A DNA stretch of 64,000 bases from Bacillus sp. OK048 (GCF_900103525.1 NZ_FNHN01000004.1:124001-188000); one strand, 5' to 3'. Shown: positions 1 to 7,643, numbered from the stretch's first letter. Numbers and translations are program-made. The notes: generated from the letters alone by a model not told the origin.

Positions 1-1110
1 TATTTCTTACTTGATTGGAGCTGGAATGAGTCGTTTTATCGGGCAATGATATTGTTGGTTGTCGCCTCCCCTTGTGCCCTTGTTGCTTCCATCATGCCAG
101 CAACACTCTCTACCATTTCAAATGGAGCAAAAAGAGGGATTTTAGTAAAAGGCGGTGTCCATTTAGAGAACCTAAGCCACTTAAAAGCAATCGCCTTTGA
201 CAAGACCGGGACACTTACAAAAGGGAAACCTGAAGTTACCGATGTCATTGTAGATGAAACATTCGATAAAGATGAGTTATTATGGAAAGCTGCTTCCATA
301 GAAAATCAGTCGAATCATCCTTTAGCACAATCGATTGTTAAATATGTGAAAGAACATAATAAGCAGGACCTTATTCAACCAGAGAATTTAGAAGATGTAG
401 CTGGTTGGGGTGTAAAAGCGGAAATAAACGGAGAGCAGTGGAAAATTGGAAAAGCGGATTTCGTCGGGAAAGAAGCTGCCGTAGCTTTTGCTGATGGAAA
501 AGCCGCTGAACTTGCCAGCAAGGGGAATACTCTTGTTTATGTCCAAGTTAATGGTGTTCTTGCTGCAATGATGGCTTTAAAAGATGTTGTGAGAGAAGAA
601 ACAAAAACTGCGATCGAACATCTAAGAAAACAGGGAATTTACACGGTTATGCTGACTGGTGATAGTGAGAAAACAGCACAGGCAATTGCTGATGAAAGCC
701 ATGTAGATCAGTTCTTTGCTGAATGTCTCCCTGAAGAAAAAGTGGAGCAGCTTAAAAAGTTGATGGAAAAATACGAAACGATCGCAATGGTTGGAGATGG
801 AATAAACGATGCACCCGCATTAGCGATTGCAAATGTAGGGATTGCAATGGGGGAAGGCACGGATGTTGCCCTTGAAACAGCAGATGTCGTGTTAATGAAA
901 AATGATTTACCAAGGATTGCTGAAGCTATTAATCTTTCAAAACGGATGAATCGGATCATCAAACAAAATGTTATTTTCTCGATAACCGTGATCATGCTGT
1001 TAATTTCATCTAACTTTTTTCAATTGCTTGATTTACCATTTGGGGTAATTGGGCATGAAGGCAGTACTATCCTTGTGATTCTTAATAGCTTAAGACTACT
1101 TAAAAATTAA
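1..1110 (+). CDS. zosA: Metal-transporting P1B-type ATPase, ZosA/CadA-like (5' end missing)
   Basis: C-terminal 369 residues of a heavy-metal P-type ATPase; the reading frame is open from base 1, so the N-terminus lies outside the window. Visible in order: the transmembrane metal-binding SPC motif (VVASPCAL), the phosphorylation loop DKTGTLTKG, the HP motif (NHPLAQ), the hinge GDGINDAPAL and a closing membrane helix pair. The SPC motif with the sequence that follows it resembles B. subtilis ZosA (zinc uptake) more than copper CPC pumps. It acts in the cytoplasmic membrane; metal specificity (Zn, Cd, Co) is inferred. A strong terminator follows immediately, so it ends its transcription unit. 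Confidence 0.9.
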   Translation, partial: YFLLDWSWNESFYRAMILLVVASPCALVASIMPATLSTISNGAKRGILVKGGVHLENLSHLKAIAFDKTGTLTKGKPEVTDVIVDETFDKDELLWKAASIENQSNHPLAQSIVKYVKEHNKQDLIQPENLEDVAGWGVKAEINGEQWKIGKADFVGKEAAVAFADGKAAELASKGNTLVYVQVNGVLAAMMALKDVVREETKTAIEHLRKQGIYTVMLTGDSEKTAQAIADESHVDQFFAECLPEEKVEQLKKLMEKYETIAMVGDGINDAPALAIANVGIAMGEGTDVALETADVVLMKNDLPRIAEAINLSKRMNRIIKQNVIFSITVIMLLISSNFFQLLDLPFGVIGHEGSTILVILNSLRLLKN

Positions 1111-1112
1111 CA

Positions 1113-1141
1113 AACCGGGCTGTAAAAGCCCGGTTTTATTT
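1113..1141 (+). terminator. Intrinsic terminator after the metal ATPase
   Basis: ACCGGGCT and AGCCCGGT pair around a five-base loop and are followed by TTTATTTA. It lies three bases after the ATPase stop codon. Confidence 0.85.
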
Positions 1142-1244
1142 AATGGTATCCGTTACTGCCGTTTGCAGAACTAGAGGTTTTATTTCCTTTACTTCCTTTA
1201 CCTTTTTGCTTAGTGCCGCCATCTTTTTTTGTATGTTTTGCCAT
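1140..1244 (-). CDS. Small basic Gly/Lys/Ser-rich protein, 34 aa, unknown
   Basis: A 34-codon reading frame starts MAKHTKKDGGTKQKGKG and ends NGSNGYH. It is very rich in Lys, Gly, Ser and Asn with no hydrophobic core, so it is probably disordered or nucleic-acid binding. The start is supported by an AGGGGG ribosome binding site about six bases upstream. Its stop abuts the ATPase terminator, convergent with the ATPase gene. I do not recognise the family; small basic proteins of this type in Bacillus are often spore-associated, but that is a guess. Confidence 0.6.
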   Translation of the reverse strand: MAKHTKKDGGTKQKGKGSKGNKTSSSANGSNGYH

Positions 1245-1321
1245 GATGAACCCCCTAATGATTGTAGTGTTCCCCATCTATATTATTGGCAAATACCTTC
1301 ATGAAAAAGTCGAGTCATTTT

Positions 1322-2158
1322 TTAACAATTTGATTTGTTCTTTTCACTATAAAAGGCGTTAATTTCGCCGCCAATGATGATGATAAAACCAGATATGTAT
1401 AACCAAATCAATAAAACAATAATGGCTCCAATACTTCCGTATGTTAGTGAAAAGTTACCGAAATTGCCAACGTAGAAGGATAACGCATAGGATGAAAGAA
1501 TCCAACCGATTGTTGCAAATGCTGCACCAGGAAAAGCACTTTTGCAGCGTAATTTTACATTTGGGGCAATCCAATATAAACCGGTGAAAATAACAAATAA
1601 TATAAGGGCGCTAACCACCAATCTTAACATATCCCAAATCTGAAGAAATTCACTTTTAAACCCTAAATAAGAAAAGAGAAATACCCCAATCTCCCTTCCA
1701 AATATCGGTAGCAACACAGCGACGATAAATACTAAGATCATCCCAAATGTCAGCAGGATGGCCATCCCTCTAGAAACGATAAAGGAACGACTTTCTTTCA
1801 CATTGTATGCCTTGTTAAAAGCCCTAACTAAGGCATGAATTCCATTAGAAGCCGACCACATCGTCCCAATAATCCCAATGGAAAGCAATCCGCCATTTCG
1901 ATTATTCATCACATAATTTACATTCTTTTCAATTAATTCCATTGTCTGCGGGGGTGCAAACTCGCGAATACTCCCAAGAATGTCATGATAGGGAATCTGC
2001 AAATAGGGCATTAACGTAAAAATGAATATAAGGAGTGGGAATAAAGAAAGCAGAAAAAAATAGGCAAGTTGGGCAGATTGCCCTGAAATATCATCTTCTT
2101 CAATTCGGTGCCATAGCAATTTCACTAAAGATTTTCGAACATTCACGGCCTTCTCCAT
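1322..2158 (-). CDS. YihY/BrkB family inner-membrane protein (YfkH-like)
   Basis: A 278-residue polytopic membrane protein of the YihY/virulence factor BrkB family, once mislabelled RNase BN. The family fingerprint is visible: the N-terminal segment SAQLAYFFLLSLFPLL, six or so hydrophobic helices, and a C-terminal glycine-rich helix ending in GGEINAFYSE. The ATG start has a GGAGAGG site. The family's molecular function is not established. In B. subtilis the yfkH homologue also lies in the yfk/yfl region near mapB, which matches the YfkK and MapB genes here. Confidence 0.85.
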   Translation of the reverse strand: MEKAVNVRKSLVKLLWHRIEEDDISGQSAQLAYFFLLSLFPLLIFIFTLMPYLQIPYHDILGSIREFAPPQTMELIEKNVNYVMNNRNGGLLSIGIIGTMWSASNGIHALVRAFNKAYNVKESRSFIVSRGMAILLTFGMILVFIVAVLLPIFGREIGVFLFSYLGFKSEFLQIWDMLRLVVSALILFVIFTGLYWIAPNVKLRCKSAFPGAAFATIGWILSSYALSFYVGNFGNFSLTYGSIGAIIVLLIWLYISGFIIIIGGEINAFYSEKNKSNC

Positions 2159-2198
2159 TTCTTTACCTCTCCTTTACATGGAAACGAATCATCGAACC

Positions 2199-2582
2199 TT
2201 ACTTCACGGCTGGTTCGTCCTCTACTTCGACCTCTTTCAATAAATCTTCCTCGAGTGTTGTTTCGGGATGTTCATAAAAGGTGCTTTGCGTCTCTTTAAC
2301 CATCTCTTTTACCTGTGGGGTTAACTCACGAAGTTCGTCCACTTTATCAGTAATAAAAGAAATATCCTCGCTCACTTGTTCAATTGTGTTCCTAATTTTT
2401 TCAGTCGTTTCTTTTACATTTTCCGTGATTTCTCCAGGGTGCTTAACAACATAAGAAACTTGCTCATATGCTTTTTTCACATTTACCTTCATTGCCTGAC
2501 GGGTTTGTTTATCCATTAAGCTTATTGCCCCACCCGCAATTGCTCCATATACTATACCCTTTAAAAATAGATTTCTAACCAT
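2199..2582 (-). CDS. YtxH-like general-stress/membrane-anchored protein
   Basis: The protein is 127 residues from the preferred ATG at 2582, which has GGAAAGGG eight bases upstream; an ATG 39 bases further up lacks a good site. The N-terminus carries one short glycine/alanine hydrophobic helix (IVYGAIAGGAISL). The rest is a long charged, coiled-coil-prone segment with many Glu, Lys and Val, the usual YtxH-like layout. The family is associated with stress responses but has no assigned biochemical role. It lies directly upstream of the YihY-family gene, 40 bp apart on the same strand, so the two are probably co-transcribed. Confidence 0.65.
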   Translation of the reverse strand: MVRNLFLKGIVYGAIAGGAISLMDKQTRQAMKVNVKKAYEQVSYVVKHPGEITENVKETTEKIRNTIEQVSEDISFITDKVDELRELTPQVKEMVKETQSTFYEHPETTLEEDLLKEVEVEDEPAVK

Positions 2583-2753
2583 TTTTTTACCCTTTCCTTT
2601 CAATTTGTTTTTATCATTCATTTCACTATGAAAAAAATACCAACATCCGTTCCTTTATATTTTGCTTTAAGCATACTGGTAAATGCAAGTTTAGATTGAC
2701 ATCTATAAGGGAAAATGAAAAGATAAAGTTACCAATTGGGAAAGGGTGACGAG

Positions 2754-2978
2754 ATGAATTTATCAGAAAAGACAACTGAAAATGTAGAATACATGATTGA
2801 GCAAATAAAAGAAAAATTAAAGGTATTAAATCTTGGAGCCATTAAACCTTCACATTTTGATGAAGAAATGTACGAGGAATTAAAAGAAATTTATGAAATG
2901 GTCATGAAAAAACCTTCTTTTAGTCCAAATGAAATGCAAGCCTTAGTAGAAGAGTTAGGGAACCTTCGCAAAAAATAA
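2754..2978 (+). CDS. yfkK: UPF0435/DUF1128 protein YfkK
   Basis: A 74-residue all-helical cytosolic protein matching the B. subtilis YfkK family: an [22 protein letters not shown] N-terminal helix and the conserved segment [17 protein letters not shown]. The ATG at 2754 is chosen because AAAGGGTG lies a few bases upstream; a TTG 18 bases earlier has no spacing for a site. Function is unknown in the family. It is convergent with mapB and shares a terminator with it. Confidence 0.88.
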   Translation: MNLSEKTTENVEYMIEQIKEKLKVLNLGAIKPSHFDEEMYEELKEIYEMVMKKPSFSPNEMQALVEELGNLRKK

Positions 2979-2982
2979 GTAA

Positions 2983-3010
2983 AACAGATCTCGAGGATCT
3001 GTTTTTTTTT
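2983..3010. terminator. Bidirectional terminator between yfkK and mapB
   Basis: AACAGATC and GATCTGTT form the stem. On the plus strand it runs into nine or more Ts, and on the minus strand into TTTACTTATTTTTT, so it can serve both convergent genes. Confidence 0.85.
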
Positions 3011-3761
3011 ATTTTACCTGGTCGGTTAGAATGATTGGACCTTCTTTGGTGATCGCAATGGTGTGTTCGTATTGGGCTGAGTATTTCCCATCAATGGTTC
3101 GTGCAGTCCAGCCATTATTGTCCATTTTCGTTTGATACTTGCCGACATTGACCATGGGCTCAATCGTAAATACCATCCCTTCTTTAATTCTAGGACCTTT
3201 TCCAGGCAGCCCATAATGGGGTACATCTGGTTTTTCATGAATAATAGCGCCAATTCCATGCCCAATAAAGTCACGGACTACCGAGAGGCCTTCGCCTTCG
3301 ACATACGTTTGTATCGCGTGGCCGATATCTCCGATTCTATTGCCAGGGACAGCCTGTTCAATACCCTTATAGAGTGCTTCCTTGGTTACTTTTAATAAAT
3401 GTTCTGTCTCCTTAGAAACATTTCCTACTGAATAAGACCAGGCGGAATCCGCCAAACCTCCATTATAATTGACAACCATGTCTACGGTGACAATATCGCC
3501 ATCCTTTAAAGGTTCCTTTCGTGGAAACCCATGACATACTTCGTCATTAATACTTGCACATGTAGCATATTTATAGCCCTTATATCCCTTTTGCTGTGGG
3601 ATTGCCTTGTGTTTACTTAGAAACTCATCAACAAATTGATCAATCTCCCAAGTGGTAATACCTGGTTTAATCATTTTTGCAATTTCTTTATGGCATGAGG
3701 CAAGAATTTCTCCTGCTTTTTTCATCGCATCTATCTCTCGCTGTGATTTAAGAACAATCAT
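3009..3761 (-). CDS. mapB: Methionine aminopeptidase, type I (MapB)
   Basis: A 250-residue enzyme that removes the initiator Met from nascent proteins. The di-metal-binding pita-bread residues are present: Asp in TVDMVVNYNGG, a second Asp in LADSAWS, His in GHGIGAIIHEKP, Glu in FTIEPMV and Glu in QYEHTIAI. Length and sequence match B. subtilis MapB (YflG, 249 aa), the secondary enzyme, and not the ribosomal-operon copy Map. The start has GGGTGGG upstream. It is a single gene ending at the shared terminator. Confidence 0.93.
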   Translation of the reverse strand: MIVLKSQREIDAMKKAGEILASCHKEIAKMIKPGITTWEIDQFVDEFLSKHKAIPQQKGYKGYKYATCASINDEVCHGFPRKEPLKDGDIVTVDMVVNYNGGLADSAWSYSVGNVSKETEHLLKVTKEALYKGIEQAVPGNRIGDIGHAIQTYVEGEGLSVVRDFIGHGIGAIIHEKPDVPHYGLPGKGPRIKEGMVFTIEPMVNVGKYQTKMDNNGWTARTIDGKYSAQYEHTIAITKEGPIILTDQVK

Positions 3762-3962
3762 GAACTTCCCACCCTTTATTTTTCATTTTATGTATTCAAA
3801 TTGGAAATACTCTTTTATATTATCGTTATAATAGCTTTTTTTCAAAAAATATTTGATATTGCTAAATATTTTTTATATAATAGGTCGTTCTTAATATGGA
3901 ACTTTCCCATTATTTCTGATAAGATTATGATAGTAATTAATATTAGTAGGTGTGTGAGCCCA

Positions 3963-4295
3963 ATGATAGGTGATCGTGTTAAAAAACTACGTTTAGAGAA
4001 AAAAATGTCATTATCAGAACTTGCTGAACAAGCAGGAGTTGCAAAATCTTATCTAAGTTCTCTTGAAAGAAACCTGCAAAGTAACCCCTCAATTCAGTTT
4101 CTTGAGAAAATTTCATCGGTATTACATGTTCCAGTAGATCATTTAATCAATGAACAGACGAATAAAGAGGAATTAGATAATGATTGGATGAGCATTGTAA
4201 AAGAAGCGATGGATTCTGGTGTCTCGAAAGAACAATTTCGTGATTTTCTTGAATTCAATAAATGGCGAATCAATCAAAATAATACCGACGAATAA
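3963..4295 (+). CDS. sinR: SinR, master repressor of biofilm genes
   Basis: A 110-residue DNA-binding repressor. The N-terminal HTH (MIGDRVKKLRLEKKMSLSEL, AKSYLSSLERN) and the C-terminal oligomerisation helices (WMSIVKEAMDSGVSKEQFRDFL) match B. subtilis SinR nearly end to end. In B. subtilis SinR represses matrix operons and is antagonised by SinI through these C-terminal helices. The ATG at 3963 is chosen because it restores the canonical N-terminus; a longer reading frame upstream is not homologous. Unlike B. subtilis, sinI lies downstream in the opposite orientation. A 174-bp repeat begins exactly at the TAA stop. Confidence 0.95.
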   Translation: MIGDRVKKLRLEKKMSLSELAEQAGVAKSYLSSLERNLQSNPSIQFLEKISSVLHVPVDHLINEQTNKEELDNDWMSIVKEAMDSGVSKEQFRDFLEFNKWRINQNNTDE

Positions 4296-4466
4296 GAAAA
4301 GCGCAAGCGCCCTGGTCAGCGGCGTATGGCCTGGAGCGCTCCAACCGAGATAAAGGAAACACCAAGAGCCGGAGGCGATTCGATGTTGACTTATCGTAGG
4401 GCGGAGAGCGAAGGACACTAGCCGTTAGGGCGCTGGAGCTAGACAGTAAACTAATTTCAAAAACTT
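4293..4466 (+). repeat. 174-bp stop-codon-linked intergenic repeat, copy A
   Basis: It begins at the sinR TAA (TAAGAAAAGCGCAAG) and runs 174 bp. About 95 percent of positions match copy B at 32919-33092, with nine differences and no gaps. The ends pair through AGCGCCCT and AGGGCGCT, and there is an internal perfect palindrome GGAGCGCTCC. The matching pair in copy B is AGTGCCCT and AGGGCACT, a C-G to T-A compensatory change. It carries a spurious reading frame in both copies. It is probably a miniature mobile or structured 3'-UTR element. Confidence 0.85.
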
Positions 4467-4488
4467 ATACTTTTTTGTCTTTTAAAAG

Positions 4489-4536
4489 AACAAAGCATAC
4501 TACCGTTACTTTTGTAGTATGCTTTGTTTTTTTATG
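4489..4536. terminator. Terminator between sinR and sinI
   Basis: A perfect 14-bp stem (ACAAAGCATACTAC with GTAGTATGCTTTGT) is followed by TTTTTTT on the plus strand. A weaker T-rich flank (TCTTTT) lies on the minus side, so it may also end sinI transcripts. Confidence 0.85.
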
Positions 4537-4540
4537 TATC

Positions 4541-4684
4541 TTAGAGATTCTTAACAAATTCAGCACTAATCTCATTTTGATGAAGAAAATCAAGGATTGT
4601 TTCCTTTGAAAGACCTAGTTCCTTTGCCTCTACTATAAGAGCAAACCATTCCGCGTCTATTCCATTCATCCTATTATCAGTCAT
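4541..4684 (-). CDS. sinI: SinI family anti-repressor
   Basis: A 47-residue protein starting MTDNRMNGIDAEWF. The core DAEWFALIVEAKELGLSKET followed by ILDFLHQN is the SinI/SinR interaction helix pair and mirrors the C-terminal SinR segment DNDWMSIVKEAMDSGVSKEQ. SinI binds SinR and releases matrix genes. It sits tail-to-tail with sinR instead of upstream in tandem as in B. subtilis, so it has its own promoter. The leader contains a cyclic-di-GMP-I riboswitch ending about 33 bases before the ATG. A GGAAAG site lies eight bases upstream of the start. Confidence 0.88.
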   Translation of the reverse strand: MTDNRMNGIDAEWFALIVEAKELGLSKETILDFLHQNEISAEFVKNL

Positions 4685-5125
4685 TACCACTTTCCATCAC
4701 CCCTAAAATACATAGTGTATTCCAGGTAACCCGGCCATCATAGTAAAATCTCATACCTTAGACCCTCGGCTTTGCGTCCCTATTTTTCAATAGGTTTGCC
4801 TTTTTCTGTATCCAATTACCCATAAATCATTGATTATTCAGTATATTTAATGGACTCATATTCCTATTTCCACTTTTTATTATATATAGTACTTATTTTA
4901 GAGCGTGTAGTTTTTTGTCAGATATTTTTATGTTTTGAACTCCTTTTTCACACAGTTTCTTCCAAAATCCTACAAAAAACTGTTTTCTGCTGTCTTTAAT
5001 TACTAGGAATTTGGAAGTTAATTGGGTAATAAAGGAATATTTAGTCGAAAATGTATAATTTTACAACAGGCGAACTTTTGTAAAAAGGGATGAAAAATGA
5101 ATAAAATTTGTTTGTTTTGTGAGAA
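4685..5125. other. Intergenic region carrying the sinI leader
   Basis: No gene is seen between the sinI start and the promoter at 5126. Beyond the riboswitch it holds AT-rich sequence where the sinI promoter must lie on the minus strand, and an inverted pair AGTTTTTTGT (near 4909) and ACAAAAAACT (near 4972). I could not pick the sinI promoter with confidence. Confidence 0.5.
4717..4808 (-). promoter_or_regulatory. Cyclic di-GMP-I (GEMM-I) riboswitch upstream of sinI
   Basis: Read on the minus strand, the aptamer shows the class hallmarks in order: GGCAAACC, a GAAA tetraloop closed by CCTATT/AATAGG, the invariant GGGACGCAAAGCC, then GGGTCTAAGG, a variable P3 loop, TATGATGGCC and GGGTTACC. These match the Vibrio Vc2 aptamer layout. 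The G preceding GCAAACC, rather than A, favours c-di-GMP over cGAMP (inference). Only about 33 bases separate it from the sinI ATG. A small hairpin (AATACA/TGTATT) precedes the AGGGGTGATGG region, so translational control is more likely than termination. Confidence 0.93.
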
Positions 5126-5154
5126 TTGACATATACTATATACAACATTACAAT
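5126..5154 (+). promoter_or_regulatory. SigA-type promoter
   Basis: TTGACA, a 17-base spacer and TACAAT lie 47 bases upstream of the 39-codon membrane-protein gene at 5201. Confidence 0.75.
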
Positions 5155-5200
5155 ATACTAAAAATTAATAATATTCAAATAATGGTGGTGGACTCAAAAT

Positions 5201-5320
5201 ATGACATGGATTCATGTGTTGAATTACGCAATTCCTATTTCCTTTATGGTGTTTTTTGGATTTTTACTTGACCGTATGTGCACCCCAGCCAAATCTGAAG
5301 AAAAAATCAATGAAGAATAA
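5201..5320 (+). CDS. Small single-span membrane protein, 39 aa
   Basis: A 39-residue protein starting MTWIHVLNYAIPISFMVFFG, with one hydrophobic helix covering about residues 7-24 and a charged cytoplasmic-type tail (KSEEKINEE). The ATG has a GGTGGTGGA site, and a consensus SigA promoter lies 47 bp upstream, which makes translation believable. I do not recognise the family. It resembles two other one-helix mini-proteins in this window (11614-11733 and 27150-27290) in size and layout but not in sequence. Confidence 0.65.
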   Translation: MTWIHVLNYAIPISFMVFFGFLLDRMCTPAKSEEKINEE

Positions 5321-5393
5321 TCACTCTGCCCCCTACAAATAAATTTCTTTCATTAGGGGAATGATACATTCGTAGACGAAAGGAGTGTTTAAT

Positions 5394-5558
5394 TTGGCAC
5401 GTGGAGAACATTTTAATCATAAAAAGAAAGGTCATCCTGGAAATTTGCCAAAGGATAACCAAACTGAAAAACATTCAAAGAATGCTATTGGTGATGAAGA
5501 GTTCCTTGTAGTCCGTGAAGCATTTAAGAATAGAGTAGAAACCGAAGAAACTGAATGA
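5394..5558 (+). CDS. Small hydrophilic protein, 54 aa, unknown
   Basis: A 54-residue protein with a TTG start preceded by GAAAGGAG at good spacing. The sequence begins (M)ARGEHFNHKKKGHPGN and ends in an acidic helix (FKNRVETEETE). The basic, Gly/His-rich N-terminus with no hydrophobic core is typical of small spore- or stress-associated Bacillus proteins, but the family is not recognised. It ends at its own terminator. Confidence 0.6.
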   Translation: MARGEHFNHKKKGHPGNLPKDNQTEKHSKNAIGDEEFLVVREAFKNRVETEETE

Positions 5559-5582
5559 AAGGTGTGATCATTCACGCCTCTG

Positions 5583-5618
5583 ATTGTCGAGAAAGGGTGT
5601 TTCTCGGCAATTTTTTAT
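5583..5618 (+). terminator. Terminator after the 54-aa gene
   Basis: ATTGTCGAGAAA pairs with TTTCTCGGCAAT (one G-T pair) around a short loop, followed by TTTTTTATTTT. Confidence 0.85.
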
Positions 5619-5667
5619 TTTCTGAATGTATTTTTTGTTTCTGCGAATAGGCTTGTTGATTAGACGA

Positions 5668-5967
5668 GGAAAAATCACCGAACTGGTCATCATAACCTCA
5701 ATGATGACCTAAACTCATGGAAAAATCACCGAAATGGTCATCATAACCTCGATGATGACCTAAACTCATGGAAAAATCACCGGAATGGTCATCATAATCT
5801 CGATGATGACCAAAGCTCATGGAAAAATTACCGAAATGGTCATCATAACCTCGATGATGACCAAAACTCATGGAAAAATCACCGAAATGGTCATCATAAC
5901 CTCGATGATGACCACTACTCATGAAAAAATCACCGAAATGGTCATCATAACAACAAGGTGCATTACG
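5668..5967. repeat. Tandem 51-bp hairpin array (array 1)
   Basis: Six units start GGTCATCAT at 5685, 5736, 5787, 5838, 5889 and 5940, exactly 51 bp apart; the last is degenerate. Each unit contains the perfect inverted repeat GGTCATCAT / ATGATGACC around AACCTCG, then AAACTCATGGAAAAATCACC. Because 51 is divisible by three, long frames appear on both strands, but they lack ribosome sites. The array lies between two convergent terminators, downstream of hutH. It is related to the 52-bp array at 30207. Confidence 0.92.
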
Positions 5968-5980
5968 CAATGCATTATTA

Positions 5981-6012
5981 AAAGATAAAAACTGTCGAGA
6001 CTTTATCGACAG
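5981..6012 (-). terminator. Terminator of hutH
   Basis: On the minus strand CTGTCGA and TCGACAG form the stem and run into TTTTTATCTTTT, 40 bases after the hutH stop. Confidence 0.8.
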
Positions 6013-6050
6013 CCTAAGGCGTGATTATTGGCTACGAAAACAGCCCTTGT

Positions 6051-7562
6051 TTATTTTACAAAGTGTTTTATAAGTTTTTTTAAGTCCATCTCTTTTAGTC
6101 CTATTGCTGCTTTCTCGATATCTTTAGAAAAGATTCGATCTTTTTTTATGGAAGGGACAAGTTCTCTTCCTTTCTCATACAGTGCCCTCGTTTGGCCCGC
6201 CATTTTTTCGATCCCGCGAATTTCAACTGCTTGCATCGCACATATCAGTTCAATGGCTAGGACTCTGCGAGCATTTTGGATAATCTGGTAAGCATGCCTT
6301 GCTGCAATCGTTCCCATACTCACATGATCCTCCTGATTGGTTGATGAAGGAATGGAATCGACACTTGCTGGGTGGGCGAGCGTCTTGTTTTCCGAAACTA
6401 GTGACGCCGCAGCATACTGCATAATCATCGCCCCTGATTGTAACCCAGGTTCAGGGCTTAAGAACGGAGGCAAATCATTTAACTGTGGATTCACTAATCT
6501 TTCAATTCGTCTTTCAGAGATATTCGCAAGTTCTGCCACTGCAACTTTCATAAAATCCATTGCAAATGCAATCGGCTGACCGTGAAAATTCCCCCCTGAT
6601 ATAACCTTTTCACCATCGTCAAAGATTAATGGATTGTCTGTTGCGGCGTTCATTTCAATTTCTAATTTTTCCTTTACATAATCCAATACTTGCCAGGAAG
6701 CACCATGGACTTGGGGTATGCACCGAATCGAGTAAGCATCCTGAACACAGTATTCACCCTGCAACGTAGTTAATAAACTGTCACATAAATAATGACGAAT
6801 CCTTGCTGCCGTATCAATCTGCTGCTGATAGCCCCTTGCTACATGAACCTCCTCTGCAAAGGCATCAATGATTCCGTTCAATCCTTCCATCGTCATCGCA
6901 GCGATGAGTTCACTTTCAAATGCCAACTGCTCAGCCTCTAGATAACCGACAACACCCATTGCTGTCATTGCTTGGGTACCATTTATCAGTGCAAGGCCCT
7001 CTTTTGCCTCTAATGTTATGGGATTAATCCCTTCTATTTGCAGTGCATGAATCGAATCCATTCGATTTCCCTTATAAAAAACCTCTCCTTCCCCAATCAA
7101 CACTAACGCTAAATGGGAAAGTGGTGCTAAATCACCGCTTGCACCAAGTGAACCTTGCTGTGGGATGATCGGAGTGATTTCTTTATTGACCAGCTCTATT
7201 AATCGCTCAATAACTACTGGCCTGACTCCTGAATAACCTTTTAAAAGAGCATTTGCACGTAAAAGAACCATTGCTTTTGAAACAACTTCAGGAAAGGGGT
7301 CACCGACCCCACAAGCATGTGAGCGAATTAAATTAAGCTGTAGATCCCTAACATCTTCTTTATTTATTAACACATCACTGAACTTTCCAAAACCAGTATT
7401 GATACCATAGACTACCTTGTGCTCGGAAACGATTTTTTCAACGGCTTCGCGGCTCTTCTTTACAAGCTCCATGCTTTTTTCAGAAGCAAAAACCTTTTCT
7501 TTTCGATATAGAATCCCTTTCATTTGTTCCAATGTTAAACTTTGACCTGTTAGCATAATCAC
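6051..7562 (-). CDS. hutH: Histidine ammonia-lyase (HutH)
   Basis: A 503-residue enzyme converting L-histidine to urocanate and ammonia, the first step of histidine use. The MIO cofactor triad Ala141-Ser142-Gly143 lies in [14 protein letters not shown], and other family signatures ([36 protein letters not shown]) are intact. The GTG at 7562 is preferred: GAGGTG lies six bases upstream and the product [10 protein letters not shown] aligns with B. subtilis MVTLDGSSLT. Unlike B. subtilis, hutP, hutU, hutI, hutG and hutM are not adjacent. A hairpin in the leader suggests attenuation. Confidence 0.96.
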   Translation of the reverse strand: MIMLTGQSLTLEQMKGILYRKEKVFASEKSMELVKKSREAVEKIVSEHKVVYGINTGFGKFSDVLINKEDVRDLQLNLIRSHACGVGDPFPEVVSKAMVLLRANALLKGYSGVRPVVIERLIELVNKEITPIIPQQGSLGASGDLAPLSHLALVLIGEGEVFYKGNRMDSIHALQIEGINPITLEAKEGLALINGTQAMTAMGVVGYLEAEQLAFESELIAAMTMEGLNGIIDAFAEEVHVARGYQQQIDTAARIRHYLCDSLLTTLQGEYCVQDAYSIRCIPQVHGASWQVLDYVKEKLEIEMNAATDNPLIFDDGEKVISGGNFHGQPIAFAMDFMKVAVAELANISERRIERLVNPQLNDLPPFLSPEPGLQSGAMIMQYAAASLVSENKTLAHPASVDSIPSSTNQEDHVSMGTIAARHAYQIIQNARRVLAIELICAMQAVEIRGIEKMAGQTRALYEKGRELVPSIKKDRIFSKDIEKAAIGLKEMDLKKLIKHFVK

Positions 7563-7595
7563 ATTTCTCACCTCTACCACTTTATTAGAATAAAG

Positions 7596-7643
7596 AAAGA
7601 GGCTGGATTCCATATCAGATTAGATTTGGAGTCCAGCCTCTTT
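7596..7643 (-). promoter_or_regulatory. Attenuator-like hairpin in the hutH leader
   Basis: On the minus strand AGGCTGGACTCC and GGAATCCAGCCT form a stem of about 16 bp with one G-T pair, followed by CTTTCTTTATTC. It lies between the hutH promoter (7718-7747) and its start codon, so transcription must pass through it. In B. subtilis hut expression is set by HutP-dependent antitermination; no hutP gene is in this window. Confidence 0.6.

Noticed and set aside
3801..3962. N-terminal extension of SinR
   Set aside because: The extra residues are hydrophobic, unrelated to SinR, and there is no ribosome site; the canonical MIGDR start is at 3963.
4173..4418. A frame starting MSFALRPTISQHRIA that recurs at 32967-33164
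   Set aside because: It lies inside the 174-bp repeat, antisense to the host gene, and differs in length and ending between copies. Conservation is explained by the DNA element.
5041..5049. Spo0A box (TTAGTCGAA)
   Set aside because: One mismatch in a short AT-rich motif, more than 350 bp from sinI; expected by chance too often to claim.
5698..5970. A 90-codon minus-strand frame with a 17-residue His/Asp/Gly repeat (YDDHFGDFSMSFGHH unit)
   Set aside because: It arises because the 51-bp DNA repeat is divisible by three and is open on both strands. No ribosome site precedes it, and the sister array has a 52-bp period that destroys any frame.
7562..7613. Longer hutH start at 7613
   Set aside because: It would read through the stem of the leader hairpin and lacks a ribosome site; the GTG at 7562 aligns with known HutH.
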